In this document: positions 34,749 to 44,193 of the stretch, in pieces | Layout: the number at the start of each line of letters is the position of its first letter | Position numbering within the stretch: the stretch's first letter is position 1 | Origin: CBDCWO01 sp965223405 | GTDB taxonomy: Bacteria; Bacteroidota; Bacteroidia; Chitinophagales; Saprospiraceae | Reading direction: 5' to 3' | Assembly (NCBI GenBank): GCA_965223405.1 | Contig: CBDCWO010000006.1 | Coordinates: 6,200,001-6,264,000, forward strand | Length of the DNA stretch: 64,000 nucleotides | The notes under the pieces: generated by a model | What the model saw: the letters and a program-made list of their open reading frames with translations, nothing else | The model's database searches: none | Told to the model about the DNA's origin: nothing | Made by a program: the position numbers and the translations under genes

Positions 34749-37700
34749 ATGAATTTGGGAAATCAAGCGATTATGAAAATGTTTACCAGCATTTGTGTTT
34801 ATCTTTTTGTGTTGACCATAGGCCATGCCTATTCAAATGACTTGGCATTCAACGGGTCAAAAAACAGCTTATTCCATGAAGGTAATGGGAATAGTCATAT
34901 TCAAGAACTGAATGTTAACTTTCGATTATCCAAAATTACCAAAGAGGATATCGAGGGTTACCAAGAAATGATATCAGGATCGGAATTCTTTTCCTATCCT
35001 TCCCTGCGTGATGATATCAATGTATCGATGATCGCCCGAACCACTACCGGTAAGATGGGTTTTGAGTTTCTCACCGGAAGAATTCCTGGCAACCATGCCT
35101 CTGATAAGGTCACTTTTCTCATGTTAAGCGATATAAACTTGAACCAATCAGAGCCTTTTGACATTCATGTCAATGACAAACACCTGCTCACCTTTCATTC
35201 CAACGAGGATGGAACCTTATCGATTATTGACAATCCCGGTAAGGGCGATGCAAAATTCATATTGGTACGTCGTGATGTCCATGGGGATGGAATCGGCGTG
35301 TTTCGCTTGACCGTGCCCATTTCTTTAGTGGAAAAAGGCAAAAGTGTCAAGGTGAAATTTGTTGGCCACAAAAAGAATATAAATTCATGGGTCATGATTT
35401 TCAAAGCCACTGATGTGGTTAGCCGAATTAAAAAATCGGTTTTAAGTGAGGCGGCATTTGTGATTAAAGAAAAAAATGGAATATTATACGTTGATGCACC
35501 TACCCATTTCGCCAGTAAAGCCATTTATCTCATCAGCGATGGTAAAAAAAGTAAAGTTAAGTCTTTTAAAGCCGCAGGTGAATTGTCGAAAGTCAATTTT
35601 GCGATACATCCACCCAAACAGAGTTTTTCTCTGGTATTCAATAATACTAATAAAATCGATCTACAATTTGAGCATAACGATGGAACCTTGTTGGATACGG
35701 ATATCCAAGGTAACTATTTGTTTCACCATAAAACATACTACAAAAATGGGTGGTTCGCTTCTTTGACCAAATTGTACAAGCCCGAAATCTTCGAGATATA
35801 CAGTAAATTCTTTGATAAGAAGTATGAAAACGGGTTGGTATCGGTGATGAACTCCAGCCACCAGGATATTGCCTGGGTGGATCGTCCCGAAGTGTGCATC
35901 ATTCTCCGCGATACCCTTTTATTAAGTCCGGTTCTCAAAGATGCATTTATACGCAATGACTATGGGTTTGATATCGAAGATGGTCTCATGCTGCGGGAAT
36001 ACCTGGAAAGACATCCCCAATCGAGGGAACAGCTGACCACTCTTCTGAACAAAAAATTGATATCTGTGGGTGCCACCTACAACTGCCCTTATGAAGATAT
36101 GTACGATGCCGAGGACCAGGTACGTCAATTATACCTCGGTAAAAAATGGGTGAAAAAGACCTTTGGGGGGTACGACTCCAAAGTGTATTGGAATGTAGAT
36201 GTACCGGGAAAATCGCTACAAACACCGCAAATATTGAAAAAAGCGGGAGTTGATTATATGGTCATCAGTAGGCACGGAAAAGGTCTTTTTTATTGGGAAA
36301 GTCCCGATGGTAGTACAGTCTTCACCTACTCACCAGGACACTATGGCAATGACATTCGTTATCTTTCACGAAACCTCAACCAAAAAATGAAATACGGGGC
36401 TGAACAAGTCTTGTATTGGGAGCACAGTTTTAAAGGAAGCGAAATCCATACTCCCTTATTGTCAAGTCAGGATATGCTCCCAGCAATAGATTATTCTGAG
36501 TTTATCGAAGCTTGGAACTCCATCGATTCGTTAAAAGGTATAAATGGAAATCCAAATGATTTATTCCTTCCTGAAATGGAACTTATGACAATGGACGAGT
36601 ATATGCCTTTAGCAAAAAAATATGCTACCCATGTCGATACCATTAGAGGAGAACGCCCGAATGTATGGGTGTACATTCATGGCCCGTCACATCATAATGC
36701 CCTTACTGCGAGTCGAGAAGCTTCAAAATTGCTTCCTGCTGCAGAAAAGTTCCTTGCAGTGTCCACTCTTATCGACGCTGAGAAAATGGTATATCCTTAT
36801 GAAGAAATCGACGAAGCCTGGCAAGCCAAAATTTATCCAGATCACGGATGGGGTGGTCATGATGGTGATATAACCGATAATCTATTCAAAGAAAACCTCG
36901 TCAAATCAAAAACCATGGGCCAAAACCTCTTGAATCGGGCTATCGATTTTATTTCACGACGAATTAAGATAAATGACAAACTGGGAATTCCTTTGATATT
37001 ATTCAATAGCCTATCCTGGAAACGTACTGACCCGGTGACAGTTTCGGTTCAATTTGCCAAAGGACAGATTAATACTATTTCAGTAACTACGTTTGACCAT
37101 AAAAGTGTAGCCACTCAAACCCAAAACGAATCCTTATATGATGATGGAAGCGTAAAAAGTGCTGACATAACTTTTATAGCACGGGATGTTCCCCCCATCG
37201 GATATCTGACTTACTACATTTCTGATGGCTCACTGACAAGGGACAATGAGGCAGAATCAACTTCTACCACGTTGTATGAAAATGCTTTCTATAAAGTGCA
37301 ATTTACCCAGGGAGGGATAGCTCAGATTTTTGATAAGGAGCTAGGTAAAGAACTTCTGTCTACCAAACACTTTAAAGGTGGGGATGTTTTTACCATGCAA
37401 TCTATCGGAAATGGCGCCGGTGAATTCGGTGATGTGCAACAACCGGATATGGTCGATTATGATCAGGTTAGTCTGCACCGCGGCGATTGGGAGATTGTAG
37501 TAAATGGCCCGGTTTATACAAAATATCGCTTACAACAACCCATTCTTCATGCAGTTGTGCAACAGGAAGTGACCATTTATCATCAGTTAAAACGCCTGTA
37601 TTTTGATACCAGCCTGCGCAATTGGATGGGTGAATTGTATCGTGAATTTCGGACCGCATTTCCTATCAATATGAAGGGTGCTCAAATCGCACACGAGGTA

Positions 37701-38366
37701 CCTTTTGGGCAAGTCCGAGTGGGTAAAGATGAGATTAAAACGGCAGGTGAGCGCTATACACCACTTTGCAAAGATGTTCGTCCCAGAGCCATTATTGATT
37801 GGATTTCTGCCACTGATGATGAAATCACGGTAACCTTGAGTTCATCAGTTGCTGCCTCTGATTGGATAGATCCGACTGAACAAAGTAAAGAAGGTACATT
37901 GTTGCAGCACATATTATTGGCCAGTCGTAAATCATGTCATTGGGAGGGAAACGAATATACTCAAGCCGGACATCACGATTTTAATTATGTTTTTACTTCG
38001 ACCGAAGCTGGAGGCCTTCGAGGTCAGAAAATTGCCAAACAGAACAACGAACAACTGCATGCAATCTTTAACCCGGATCAGGTGACGCAAACATTTTTAC
38101 CAGAAGTTTTGAGTTTCTTTGCGATTGGTTCGGAAAATGTCATCATTTCAACGATTAAAAAAGCAGAGGATTCTGACGATATTATATTGAGGCTGTATAA
38201 CCTTACCGGTGAACAAGAAAAGGTAAATGTTTCCTCCTATTTTAATATTGATTCCTATAAGCAGACCAATATCATCGAAGAAAATCCGGTCCCCGTTAAT
38301 TCTGAGCTGACCATTGGTAAATACGCTATTGAAACCTATGCTTTGGAAGCCAAACCAGAACACTAG
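34749..38366 (+). CDS. GH38-family alpha-mannosidase-like enzyme
   Basis: A 1205-residue exported protein. Signal peptide in the first 35 residues; an alternative start at 34773 (MKMFTSICVYLFVL) is equally credible. An N-terminal beta-rich region (to about 350) precedes the GH38 catalytic domain: zinc-ligand motif NSSHQDIAWVDRPE (His371, Asp373), FDIEDGLMLREYLERHPQSR, and the nucleophile-type Asp484 in WNVDVPGKSLQTPQIL, where classical mannosidases have DxFGH. Later motifs are HGPSHHNALTASREASKLLP and the C-terminal GH38 beta domains (LILFNSLSWKRTDPVTV). It should remove alpha-mannose or a related sugar in the periplasm. It is controlled by the adjacent LacI regulator through a shared operator. 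Confidence 0.88.
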   Translation: MNLGNQAIMKMFTSICVYLFVLTIGHAYSNDLAFNGSKNSLFHEGNGNSHIQELNVNFRLSKITKEDIEGYQEMISGSEFFSYPSLRDDINVSMIARTTTGKMGFEFLTGRIPGNHASDKVTFLMLSDINLNQSEPFDIHVNDKHLLTFHSNEDGTLSIIDNPGKGDAKFILVRRDVHGDGIGVFRLTVPISLVEKGKSVKVKFVGHKKNINSWVMIFKATDVVSRIKKSVLSEAAFVIKEKNGILYVDAPTHFASKAIYLISDGKKSKVKSFKAAGELSKVNFAIHPPKQSFSLVFNNTNKIDLQFEHNDGTLLDTDIQGNYLFHHKTYYKNGWFASLTKLYKPEIFEIYSKFFDKKYENGLVSVMNSSHQDIAWVDRPEVCIILRDTLLLSPVLKDAFIRNDYGFDIEDGLMLREYLERHPQSREQLTTLLNKKLISVGATYNCPYEDMYDAEDQVRQLYLGKKWVKKTFGGYDSKVYWNVDVPGKSLQTPQILKKAGVDYMVISRHGKGLFYWESPDGSTVFTYSPGHYGNDIRYLSRNLNQKMKYGAEQVLYWEHSFKGSEIHTPLLSSQDMLPAIDYSEFIEAWNSIDSLKGINGNPNDLFLPEMELMTMDEYMPLAKKYATHVDTIRGERPNVWVYIHGPSHHNALTASREASKLLPAAEKFLAVSTLIDAEKMVYPYEEIDEAWQAKIYPDHGWGGHDGDITDNLFKENLVKSKTMGQNLLNRAIDFISRRIKINDKLGIPLILFNSLSWKRTDPVTVSVQFAKGQINTISVTTFDHKSVATQTQNESLYDDGSVKSADITFIARDVPPIGYLTYYISDGSLTRDNEAESTSTTLYENAFYKVQFTQGGIAQIFDKELGKELLSTKHFKGGDVFTMQSIGNGAGEFGDVQQPDMVDYDQVSLHRGDWEIVVNGPVYTKYRLQQPILHAVVQQEVTIYHQLKRLYFDTSLRNWMGELYREFRTAFPINMKGAQIAHEVPFGQVRVGKDEIKTAGERYTPLCKDVRPRAIIDWISATDDEITVTLSSSVAASDWIDPTEQSKEGTLLQHILLASRKSCHWEGNEYTQAGHHDFNYVFTSTEAGGLRGQKIAKQNNEQLHAIFNPDQVTQTFLPEVLSFFAIGSENVIISTIKKAEDSDDIILRLYNLTGEQEKVNVSSYFNIDSYKQTNIIEENPVPVNSELTIGKYAIETYALEAKPEH

Positions 38367-38543
38367 CATCGCTTGCAATAAAATTATTTGGAAATTACTG
38401 ATATCCTAAGTTCGAATTGCTCTGGTAAATTTTCAATTAGATGGTTAAAGAAAGAAGGATTTCTTACCAACTATCCAAAATTATATAATCTCCAAACATT
38501 TAAGATTTGAAGGCATTATTTTTGTATTTATTTACTATTGACT

Positions 38544-38948
38544 ATGGAAGTTCCAAATAAATACAAAAAAACACTGGTCAGTTTGTTATTTGAGGGTATG
38601 GTTTCTGATTCTGAAGCCGCTGAAAAAGAAATGGCATATATTCTTAAAGTGTGCGATGTCCTGGAATTGAGTGAGGCAGAAATTGTTGATATTCAAAACA
38701 ATCGATCAGCCTATGAGTTCCCTTCAGATGAAAAAGGCCGAATGACCATTCTTTATTATTTGATGTTCTTAATGAAAGCAGATGGCAAGCTTACTGAAGA
38801 AGAAATTAAACTCATCAAGGAGTACGGCTTTAAGTTGGGTTTCAGAAGTACCATGACGGATGAGATGATAATCATTATAAAAGAACATATCGATAAGAAG
38901 TTACCTCCAGAAGCTTTGGTAGATACGATCAAAAAGTATCATAATTAA
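38544..38948 (+). CDS. TerB-like helical protein
   Basis: A 134-residue all-helical cytosolic protein starting at ATG 38544; an upstream TTG at 38538 adds only two residues. LYYLMFLMKADGKLTEEEIK followed by LIKEYGFKLGF matches the TerB/TerB-like pattern of a metal-binding acidic loop (ADGKLTEEE) between helices. Related proteins occur in tellurite-resistance and stress loci, but no other ter gene is here and single TerB-like proteins have no clear role. A possible -7 element, TATTTTTG, lies at 38517-38524. Confidence 0.6.
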   Translation: MEVPNKYKKTLVSLLFEGMVSDSEAAEKEMAYILKVCDVLELSEAEIVDIQNNRSAYEFPSDEKGRMTILYYLMFLMKADGKLTEEEIKLIKEYGFKLGFRSTMTDEMIIIIKEHIDKKLPPEALVDTIKKYHN

Positions 38949-39030
38949 TTTGGCTTCCTAAACTGTAGCATATTTCTCTTATAATTCCATAATTTAACAG
39001 CATCATTTATTTAGCGGAGATAATTAATTC

Positions 39031-40137
39031 TCACAAATTATCGCATAGTGGGAAAATCAACCCTAACTTCTTCTTTTCCAGATCCCAATTCCACACTTTT
39101 ACCGCCTCTTTGCATTGTTCTACGCAGCTTTGATAAGCCTCTTGATTATTGGAGATTGATTGGATTTGGGTTACAATTTCATCAATGGTTAACTGTTTTA
39201 ACAAATATCCCACTTGATATTCACTTACCAAATTTCGATATTCGGGAAGGTCAGAGACCAACTGAGGCAAAAAACTATGAACATAATCAAAGAATTTATT
39301 GGACAAGGAGTACGTATAGCTTTGGCTGAGTGGATCTAGTAAATGGATTCCCAGCCAACAATGACTCATTATTTGTGAGAGTCTTTCAGGTTTCACCCAA
39401 CCGAAAAACTTTATTCTGGAAAAGCTCTGCCCTTGCCTAGCTTGTCTTTGCAACTGAGCGATCAGATCTCCTTCTCCCAGGATCCAAAGAATGTGGTCAG
39501 GCAAATGATCCATCGCCTCAATCAGTTCGGGAAGCCCCCTACCCTGATTTAAAACTCCCACATATACTAGAATCTTATTTGCCGGTTTTTGCGCTTTGGT
39601 TATTGTGAACTGGGGATGAATGTTTCTAATGGGAATAAATTCTTTCTGATACAAGGTAAAAAACCGTTTTGCCAAAGAATCTGAAACGGTGATATGATGG
39701 TCACACTTAGGAATAAAAAAATTACCCAATAGCTTCCAAATTTTTCGTTTGAGTGGATAATCAGATAATTCGGGAGTTTCTTCAAACCACTCGTGCGCAT
39801 CAAAAACAATTGGCTTTTGGATAAACTTAGCGGCCAACCAGCATGCCGGTACAGTGTCCAGATCTACCGACCCAATAATTTCCGGTCTTCTTCTGATCAA
39901 ATACCAAAACAATCTGATATTAAGTTCCGCATAGAATAAAATTCCTTTCTCAAACATCAACCGATGTCGAACTTGCTCAAAATTGTGAACACCCAACTCA
40001 GGACTGTCCTTTTTTTTCCTCCCAATCAGCAACACCCGGTATCCACATTGAGATAATGAAGTACAGATACGGATCATCCGTCGATCAAAATGGAGGTCAT
40101 TGCTCACGCAAAATGTGATTTCCTGCTGTGGCTTCAT
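39031..40137 (-). CDS. Glycosyltransferase, GT4-like
   Basis: A 368-residue GT-B glycosyltransferase if it starts at 40137, where ATG overlaps the recQ stop by one base (TGATG); an upstream in-frame start at 40149 would overlap recQ by 13 bases. The N-terminal acceptor domain has FCVSNDLHFDRRMIRICTSL and FDAHEWFEETPELSDYPLKR, the C-terminal donor domain ILVYVGVLNQGRGLPELIEA, HILWILGEGDL, IKFFGWVKPERLSQIMSHC and YSLSNKFFDYVHSFLPQLVS. It transfers a sugar from a nucleotide donor in the cytoplasm, probably to a surface glycan. Acceptor unknown. Translational coupling to recQ looks incidental. Confidence 0.85.
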   Translation of the reverse strand: MKPQQEITFCVSNDLHFDRRMIRICTSLSQCGYRVLLIGRKKKDSPELGVHNFEQVRHRLMFEKGILFYAELNIRLFWYLIRRRPEIIGSVDLDTVPACWLAAKFIQKPIVFDAHEWFEETPELSDYPLKRKIWKLLGNFFIPKCDHHITVSDSLAKRFFTLYQKEFIPIRNIHPQFTITKAQKPANKILVYVGVLNQGRGLPELIEAMDHLPDHILWILGEGDLIAQLQRQARQGQSFSRIKFFGWVKPERLSQIMSHCWLGIHLLDPLSQSYTYSLSNKFFDYVHSFLPQLVSDLPEYRNLVSEYQVGYLLKQLTIDEIVTQIQSISNNQEAYQSCVEQCKEAVKVWNWDLEKKKLGLIFPLCDNL

Positions 40138-42032
40138 CACGAGTTCCATTGAATTTTCCGATTGCGAATTTCAATTTGATTTTCTTCCTCCAATGCCTGC
40201 AAACACCTTATTACTTGGTCCTTTTCAAAATTGGGAAATTTCGAGATGAATTCTTCCAGAGTGAATTCATTATTGCTTAACAAAGCCTGAATTTCGTCCT
40301 GAAGGGATTTGTGAGGTCGATTTTTTTTTGATAGACAATTATCACAGATTCCACACTGAGGAATTTGGTCTCCAAAATACAAAGCTATAAACTGGGTTCT
40401 GCATTGATCTGTCCGAGCGAAGGCGATCATGTGCTGCAATTGATCCGTCTTCAGTTGCTTTAAAAACCTGATCCTTTCCTCATTGATATCCAAGTCATTA
40501 CTGCGCAGTCTATCGGTTGTAAATTGGATCGTAGGCAAATCACTTGCCGGACGATACACTACCAGGTTTTTTTGATGCAATGCCAACAATAATTTTCTTA
40601 TGTCCTGCTCATGAATTCCGGCATTTTCCGCAATTTTGGCTTCCGTGATTGTTTGAGGATATTGCATAATACCTTCATAAAGTCGGAGCATACTTTGCAT
40701 CGCTTGTGTTTCATCCTCTGATAAATTCGAGTCGTACAAATCATGCTTTTTAGAAGTTACGTAGAGGTTGCTGGGCTTATAAAAGCCTTCGGTAGATATG
40801 ATATACCCAGACCACTCCAGATGTTGCAAAGAATTTATTACCAGTCTGGCATTTAAGTGATATTTGGTAGAAAATTCTGCTATATCAAATGGAAAGGTTA
40901 CACCGGGACTTCCAACGGCTAGATCTGAATAATGCGCTAGTCTTTTATAAACATTTTTGACATACGCAACAGTTGGAAAACTAATTTGTAATTGTTTAAG
41001 AGTAAAGTCTACATTTTGTTTTGAAAAAATCAACAATGCATCCGATTTCTTTCCATCTCTACCTGCTCTTCCAGTCTCCTGCACATAAGCTTCAAGACTC
41101 TCCGGCAAATGAAAATGAATAATTCTCCGCACATCCGGTTTGTCAATACCCATGCCGAAGGCGGTTGTACTACAAATGATCGGAGTGGAATTATTCATCC
41201 AGTTTTTGGTAACCTCCTCACGCCTATCATAGGTCAGTCCCGCATGGTATGCTTCACTTTTGAAACTCCTGTATTGCAAAAACATCTGCATTTGCTCAGT
41301 CATTTTTCGACTGCGAAAATAGATAATTTGGCTTGATTCGGGCAGGACTACCTTGGGGAGAACAGAATACACATCATCCGTTCGGACCACTGCGTACTTC
41401 AGGTTCTCCCTAGCCACAGAGCTCCTTATTTTCAGTGGATTCTTTAGGTTGAGATTCGTAATTATATCTTGTTCGACCGTAGGAGTAGCGGTAGCGGTCA
41501 GGGCCACTACCTGTAATTTAGGAATTAACTCTGTCAGCGCAGAAATCTTGCGATAGGCTGGTCTAAAATCGTGTCCCCATTGGGATATGCAGTGCGCCTC
41601 ATCAACGGTAAGGAAGGAAATGGCAATCTCGCCAATAACTTTTTGAAATAGGGGATTATCAATTCGTTCAGGTGAAAAATACAACAACTTGGTTTTGTGG
41701 GAATATAGGTCCTCGATGAGTAAATCTAATTCATGTCGATTCATCCCTCCATGCCAGGTCGCGGCATGTATCCCTTTATCTTTAAGACTTTTGACCTGAT
41801 CATTCATCAATGCGATCAAAGGACTGACGACTAAAGCGGTTCCTGGGCATAGAAGAGCCGGAATCTGGAAAGTTACCGACTTTCCAGAACCGGTAGGTAA
41901 AATCGCCATTACATCCTGCCCTTGATGGATAGCTTGAATGATTTCTTCTTGATGATCTCTGAATACAGGGTATCCCCAATATTGTCTTAATAAAGAAAAA
42001 TAGTCAGGATTAGACGTATCTATAGTTGCCAT
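40137..42032 (-). CDS. recQ: ATP-dependent DNA helicase RecQ
   Basis: A 631-residue superfamily 2 helicase. Walker A AILPTGSGKSVTFQIPALL near residue 45, DEAHCISQWGHDFRPAY (motif II plus the RecQ aromatic loop) near 140, VALTATATPTVEQDI, motif V/VI region STTAFGMGIDKPDVRRIIHF and QETGRAGRDGKKSDALL. The RecQ zinc-binding cysteines appear as C-x19-C-x2-C-x2-C-type (ARTDQCRTQF, QCGICDNCL). The C-terminal winged-helix part is present, but a canonical HRDC domain is not obvious. It unwinds DNA 3' to 5' in recombination repair. A possible -7 element TATTTTTG lies upstream on the minus strand near 42050. Confidence 0.94.
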   Translation of the reverse strand: MATIDTSNPDYFSLLRQYWGYPVFRDHQEEIIQAIHQGQDVMAILPTGSGKSVTFQIPALLCPGTALVVSPLIALMNDQVKSLKDKGIHAATWHGGMNRHELDLLIEDLYSHKTKLLYFSPERIDNPLFQKVIGEIAISFLTVDEAHCISQWGHDFRPAYRKISALTELIPKLQVVALTATATPTVEQDIITNLNLKNPLKIRSSVARENLKYAVVRTDDVYSVLPKVVLPESSQIIYFRSRKMTEQMQMFLQYRSFKSEAYHAGLTYDRREEVTKNWMNNSTPIICSTTAFGMGIDKPDVRRIIHFHLPESLEAYVQETGRAGRDGKKSDALLIFSKQNVDFTLKQLQISFPTVAYVKNVYKRLAHYSDLAVGSPGVTFPFDIAEFSTKYHLNARLVINSLQHLEWSGYIISTEGFYKPSNLYVTSKKHDLYDSNLSEDETQAMQSMLRLYEGIMQYPQTITEAKIAENAGIHEQDIRKLLLALHQKNLVVYRPASDLPTIQFTTDRLRSNDLDINEERIRFLKQLKTDQLQHMIAFARTDQCRTQFIALYFGDQIPQCGICDNCLSKKNRPHKSLQDEIQALLSNNEFTLEEFISKFPNFEKDQVIRCLQALEEENQIEIRNRKIQWNS

Positions 42033-42169
42033 CTTTTTCTATTCGTACAAAAATACCCATATTTGCGGGTTCGTAAGAATAATCTTTTTTATTAAAATAT
42101 CGTTAAGATTAAATTGAGCAATAACTAATTAGTACACAGACCTGTTAAAATCCGTAAAATTTATTCCAA

Positions 42170-43834
42170 ATGAATCACACACGTTTCTTATTACTATTCA
42201 TATTCTTTATTCCTGCATTTACTCAAGCTCAAGATCTGGAAAACGATCTTAAATCCTGGTATCTACAAGATCCGACTGCAGGTAAATTTAATGGGATTGC
42301 ATTAGAAAAAATGTACAATCAATTAAAAGGTAAGGCAAGTTCTAAGACCATAGTCGCTGTTTTGGATTCGGGTATAGATATCGAACATGAAGACCTACGT
42401 GATGTCATCTGGATAAATCGAGATGAAATTCCCGGCAATGGTATTGATGATGACAAAAATGGATACGTCGATGATATTTATGGGTGGAATTTCATTGGAG
42501 GTAAGGATAATTCTCAAGTGGCCTATGACAACTACGAAATCACTCGCCTCTATCGGATGCAAAAGAAACATTTTGCTGAAATGGACCCTGCGAAACTAAA
42601 AGGAAAAAAGAAAAAAGCATATGAGGAGTTTAAGGAAATGGAAGAGAAAGTACTTAAAGAAAGAGAATCCGCCGAAAAGCAATTTAATGAAATCGAACAA
42701 ATGGAAACGGTAATCGGAAATTCGCTCAGATCATTGAAAGAAGCACTTGGGGATACCGAGTTTACCAAGGAAAATGTCGAAAAATTGGATGATAATGGGG
42801 ATGTAAGATTAAACATAGCCAAACAGATAGCTGCTCAAATATTTAGTTTTTCACCGGTTGAAATGACCATTGATGATGCCATAGAAGAGGTTAATGAGCA
42901 GTTTGTAGATCAGCGGGAATATTACGAAGTCAAATATAAATATGGGTACAATGTAGAGTATGATCCCAGGGAAATTATTGGTGATAATTATTTTGATCCC
43001 CATGAAAAGAACTATGGTAATAACCAAGTTGAAGGTCCTGACCCTTTTCACGGTACACATGTGGCTGGAATTATTGGAGCCAACCGAAGAAATGAAATTG
43101 GCATTAATGGGATCGCAGATAACGTAGAAATTATGGTTTTAAGAGTTGTTCCGGATGGTGACGAGCGGGATAAAGATGTCGCTAATGCCATCAGGTATGC
43201 GGTAGACAACGGGGCGACGGTAATTAATATGAGCTTTGGAAAAGGACAATCACCCTTTAAACATGTAGTGGACGCCGCGATAAAATACGCTGAAAAAAAG
43301 GATGTGTTACTTGTCCATGCTGCTGGTAATAGTGCCGGAGACAATGATCTAGGTAATAATTTCCCAACCGACATCTATGACAAGAAAGGACTTTTTGGTC
43401 GCAAAAGAGCTAAAAACTGGATAGAAGTCGGAGCCCTTTCATGGCAAAAGGGAGAAGATATGATAGCCAGCTTTTCCAACTATGGAAAGCAGCAAGTAGA
43501 TATATTCGCTCCGGGAGTATATACTTATTCAACCAATCCGGATGATACCTATAAAGAAGCAGACGGAACTAGTTTTGCTGCACCGGTGGTAAGTGGAGTT
43601 GCTTCGGTACTGCGCTCATATTTTCCAGGACTTTCAGCCGTACAAGTCAAAAGCATCATTATGGAGTCTGCCGTTACTCCGGGAATTTCTGTAAAACATC
43701 CTGCCACCGGAGAACTGGTACCCATCTCCGATCTAGCGGTAGTAGGAGGCTTTATCAATGGATCCAAAGCTGTGCAATTGGCAAAACAAACCAAACCTAA
43801 ATATAAAGTTACGATCCAACCCCCTAGAACCTAA
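42170..43834 (+). CDS. Secreted S8 (subtilisin-like) protease with long coiled-coil insertion
   Basis: A 554-residue exported protease; signal peptide cleaved near AFTQAQ (about residue 21). Catalytic triad: Asp66 in VAVLDSGIDIEHEDL, His294 in FHGTHVAGIIG, Ser468 in DGTSFAAPVVSG, with the oxyanion Asn in HAAGNSAGDND. There are 228 residues between Asp and His, far more than in ordinary subtilisins; the insert is highly charged and helical (AKLKGKKKKAYEEFKEMEEK, then VLKERESAEKQFNEIEQMET) and may act as a regulatory or docking arm. No propeptide domain or T9SS tail is visible, so a periplasmic location is likely. Confidence 0.9.
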   Translation: MNHTRFLLLFIFFIPAFTQAQDLENDLKSWYLQDPTAGKFNGIALEKMYNQLKGKASSKTIVAVLDSGIDIEHEDLRDVIWINRDEIPGNGIDDDKNGYVDDIYGWNFIGGKDNSQVAYDNYEITRLYRMQKKHFAEMDPAKLKGKKKKAYEEFKEMEEKVLKERESAEKQFNEIEQMETVIGNSLRSLKEALGDTEFTKENVEKLDDNGDVRLNIAKQIAAQIFSFSPVEMTIDDAIEEVNEQFVDQREYYEVKYKYGYNVEYDPREIIGDNYFDPHEKNYGNNQVEGPDPFHGTHVAGIIGANRRNEIGINGIADNVEIMVLRVVPDGDERDKDVANAIRYAVDNGATVINMSFGKGQSPFKHVVDAAIKYAEKKDVLLVHAAGNSAGDNDLGNNFPTDIYDKKGLFGRKRAKNWIEVGALSWQKGEDMIASFSNYGKQQVDIFAPGVYTYSTNPDDTYKEADGTSFAAPVVSGVASVLRSYFPGLSAVQVKSIIMESAVTPGISVKHPATGELVPISDLAVVGGFINGSKAVQLAKQTKPKYKVTIQPPRT

Positions 43835-43896
43835 AACACAATTTCTACCGAAGGCTGGTATTTCGGGATCCACCAGGCTTTAAGATCAATGTGGGT

Positions 43897-44193
43897 TTAG
43901 GAACCTACCAATCGTATTTCTTTTATTATGGTTGCTCCCAAATGATTGTTGAGTTTAGTGATGATCAGATCTTTGTGTATCAGCAATTCCTGTCTTAATG
44001 GTGCTGAAGTTATATGAAGAATCAACAAGTTATTTTTAAGATCAATTTTCTGAGTGCTTTGATTGATGCCAAAGGCCATATTTTGTTTCCAGAAGGTCTT
44101 AATTTTGGTCAACAAAAGTTGATTCTTAACAGGTTTTTGGAGTGAGAACTCGGCCAGCACTTCCCGGATAGTTTGATCATTGTGTCTCTTCAT
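43897..44193 (-). CDS. DUF721 family protein (DciA-like)
   Basis: A 98-residue protein with the DUF721 pattern: DQTIREVLAEFSLQKPVKNQ, then TKIKTFWKQNMAFGINQSTQKI and NNLLILHITSAPLRQELLIH, ending in IITKLNNHLGATIIKEI. Relatives include DciA, which helps load the replicative helicase DnaB in most bacteria lacking DnaC. The gene overlaps the end of recF by 17 bases, the usual Bacteroidota arrangement, linking both to replication and repair. Confidence 0.85.
   Translation of the reverse strand: MKRHNDQTIREVLAEFSLQKPVKNQLLLTKIKTFWKQNMAFGINQSTQKIDLKNNLLILHITSAPLRQELLIHKDLIITKLNNHLGATIIKEIRLVGS

Noticed and set aside
35195..35524. 109-codon antisense frame within the GH38 gene
   Set aside because: It is opposite the N-terminal region of a continuous 1205-codon gene and has no recognisable features.
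38538..38543. TTG start for the TerB-like protein
   Set aside because: An ATG two codons later is the simpler start and nothing supports the extension.
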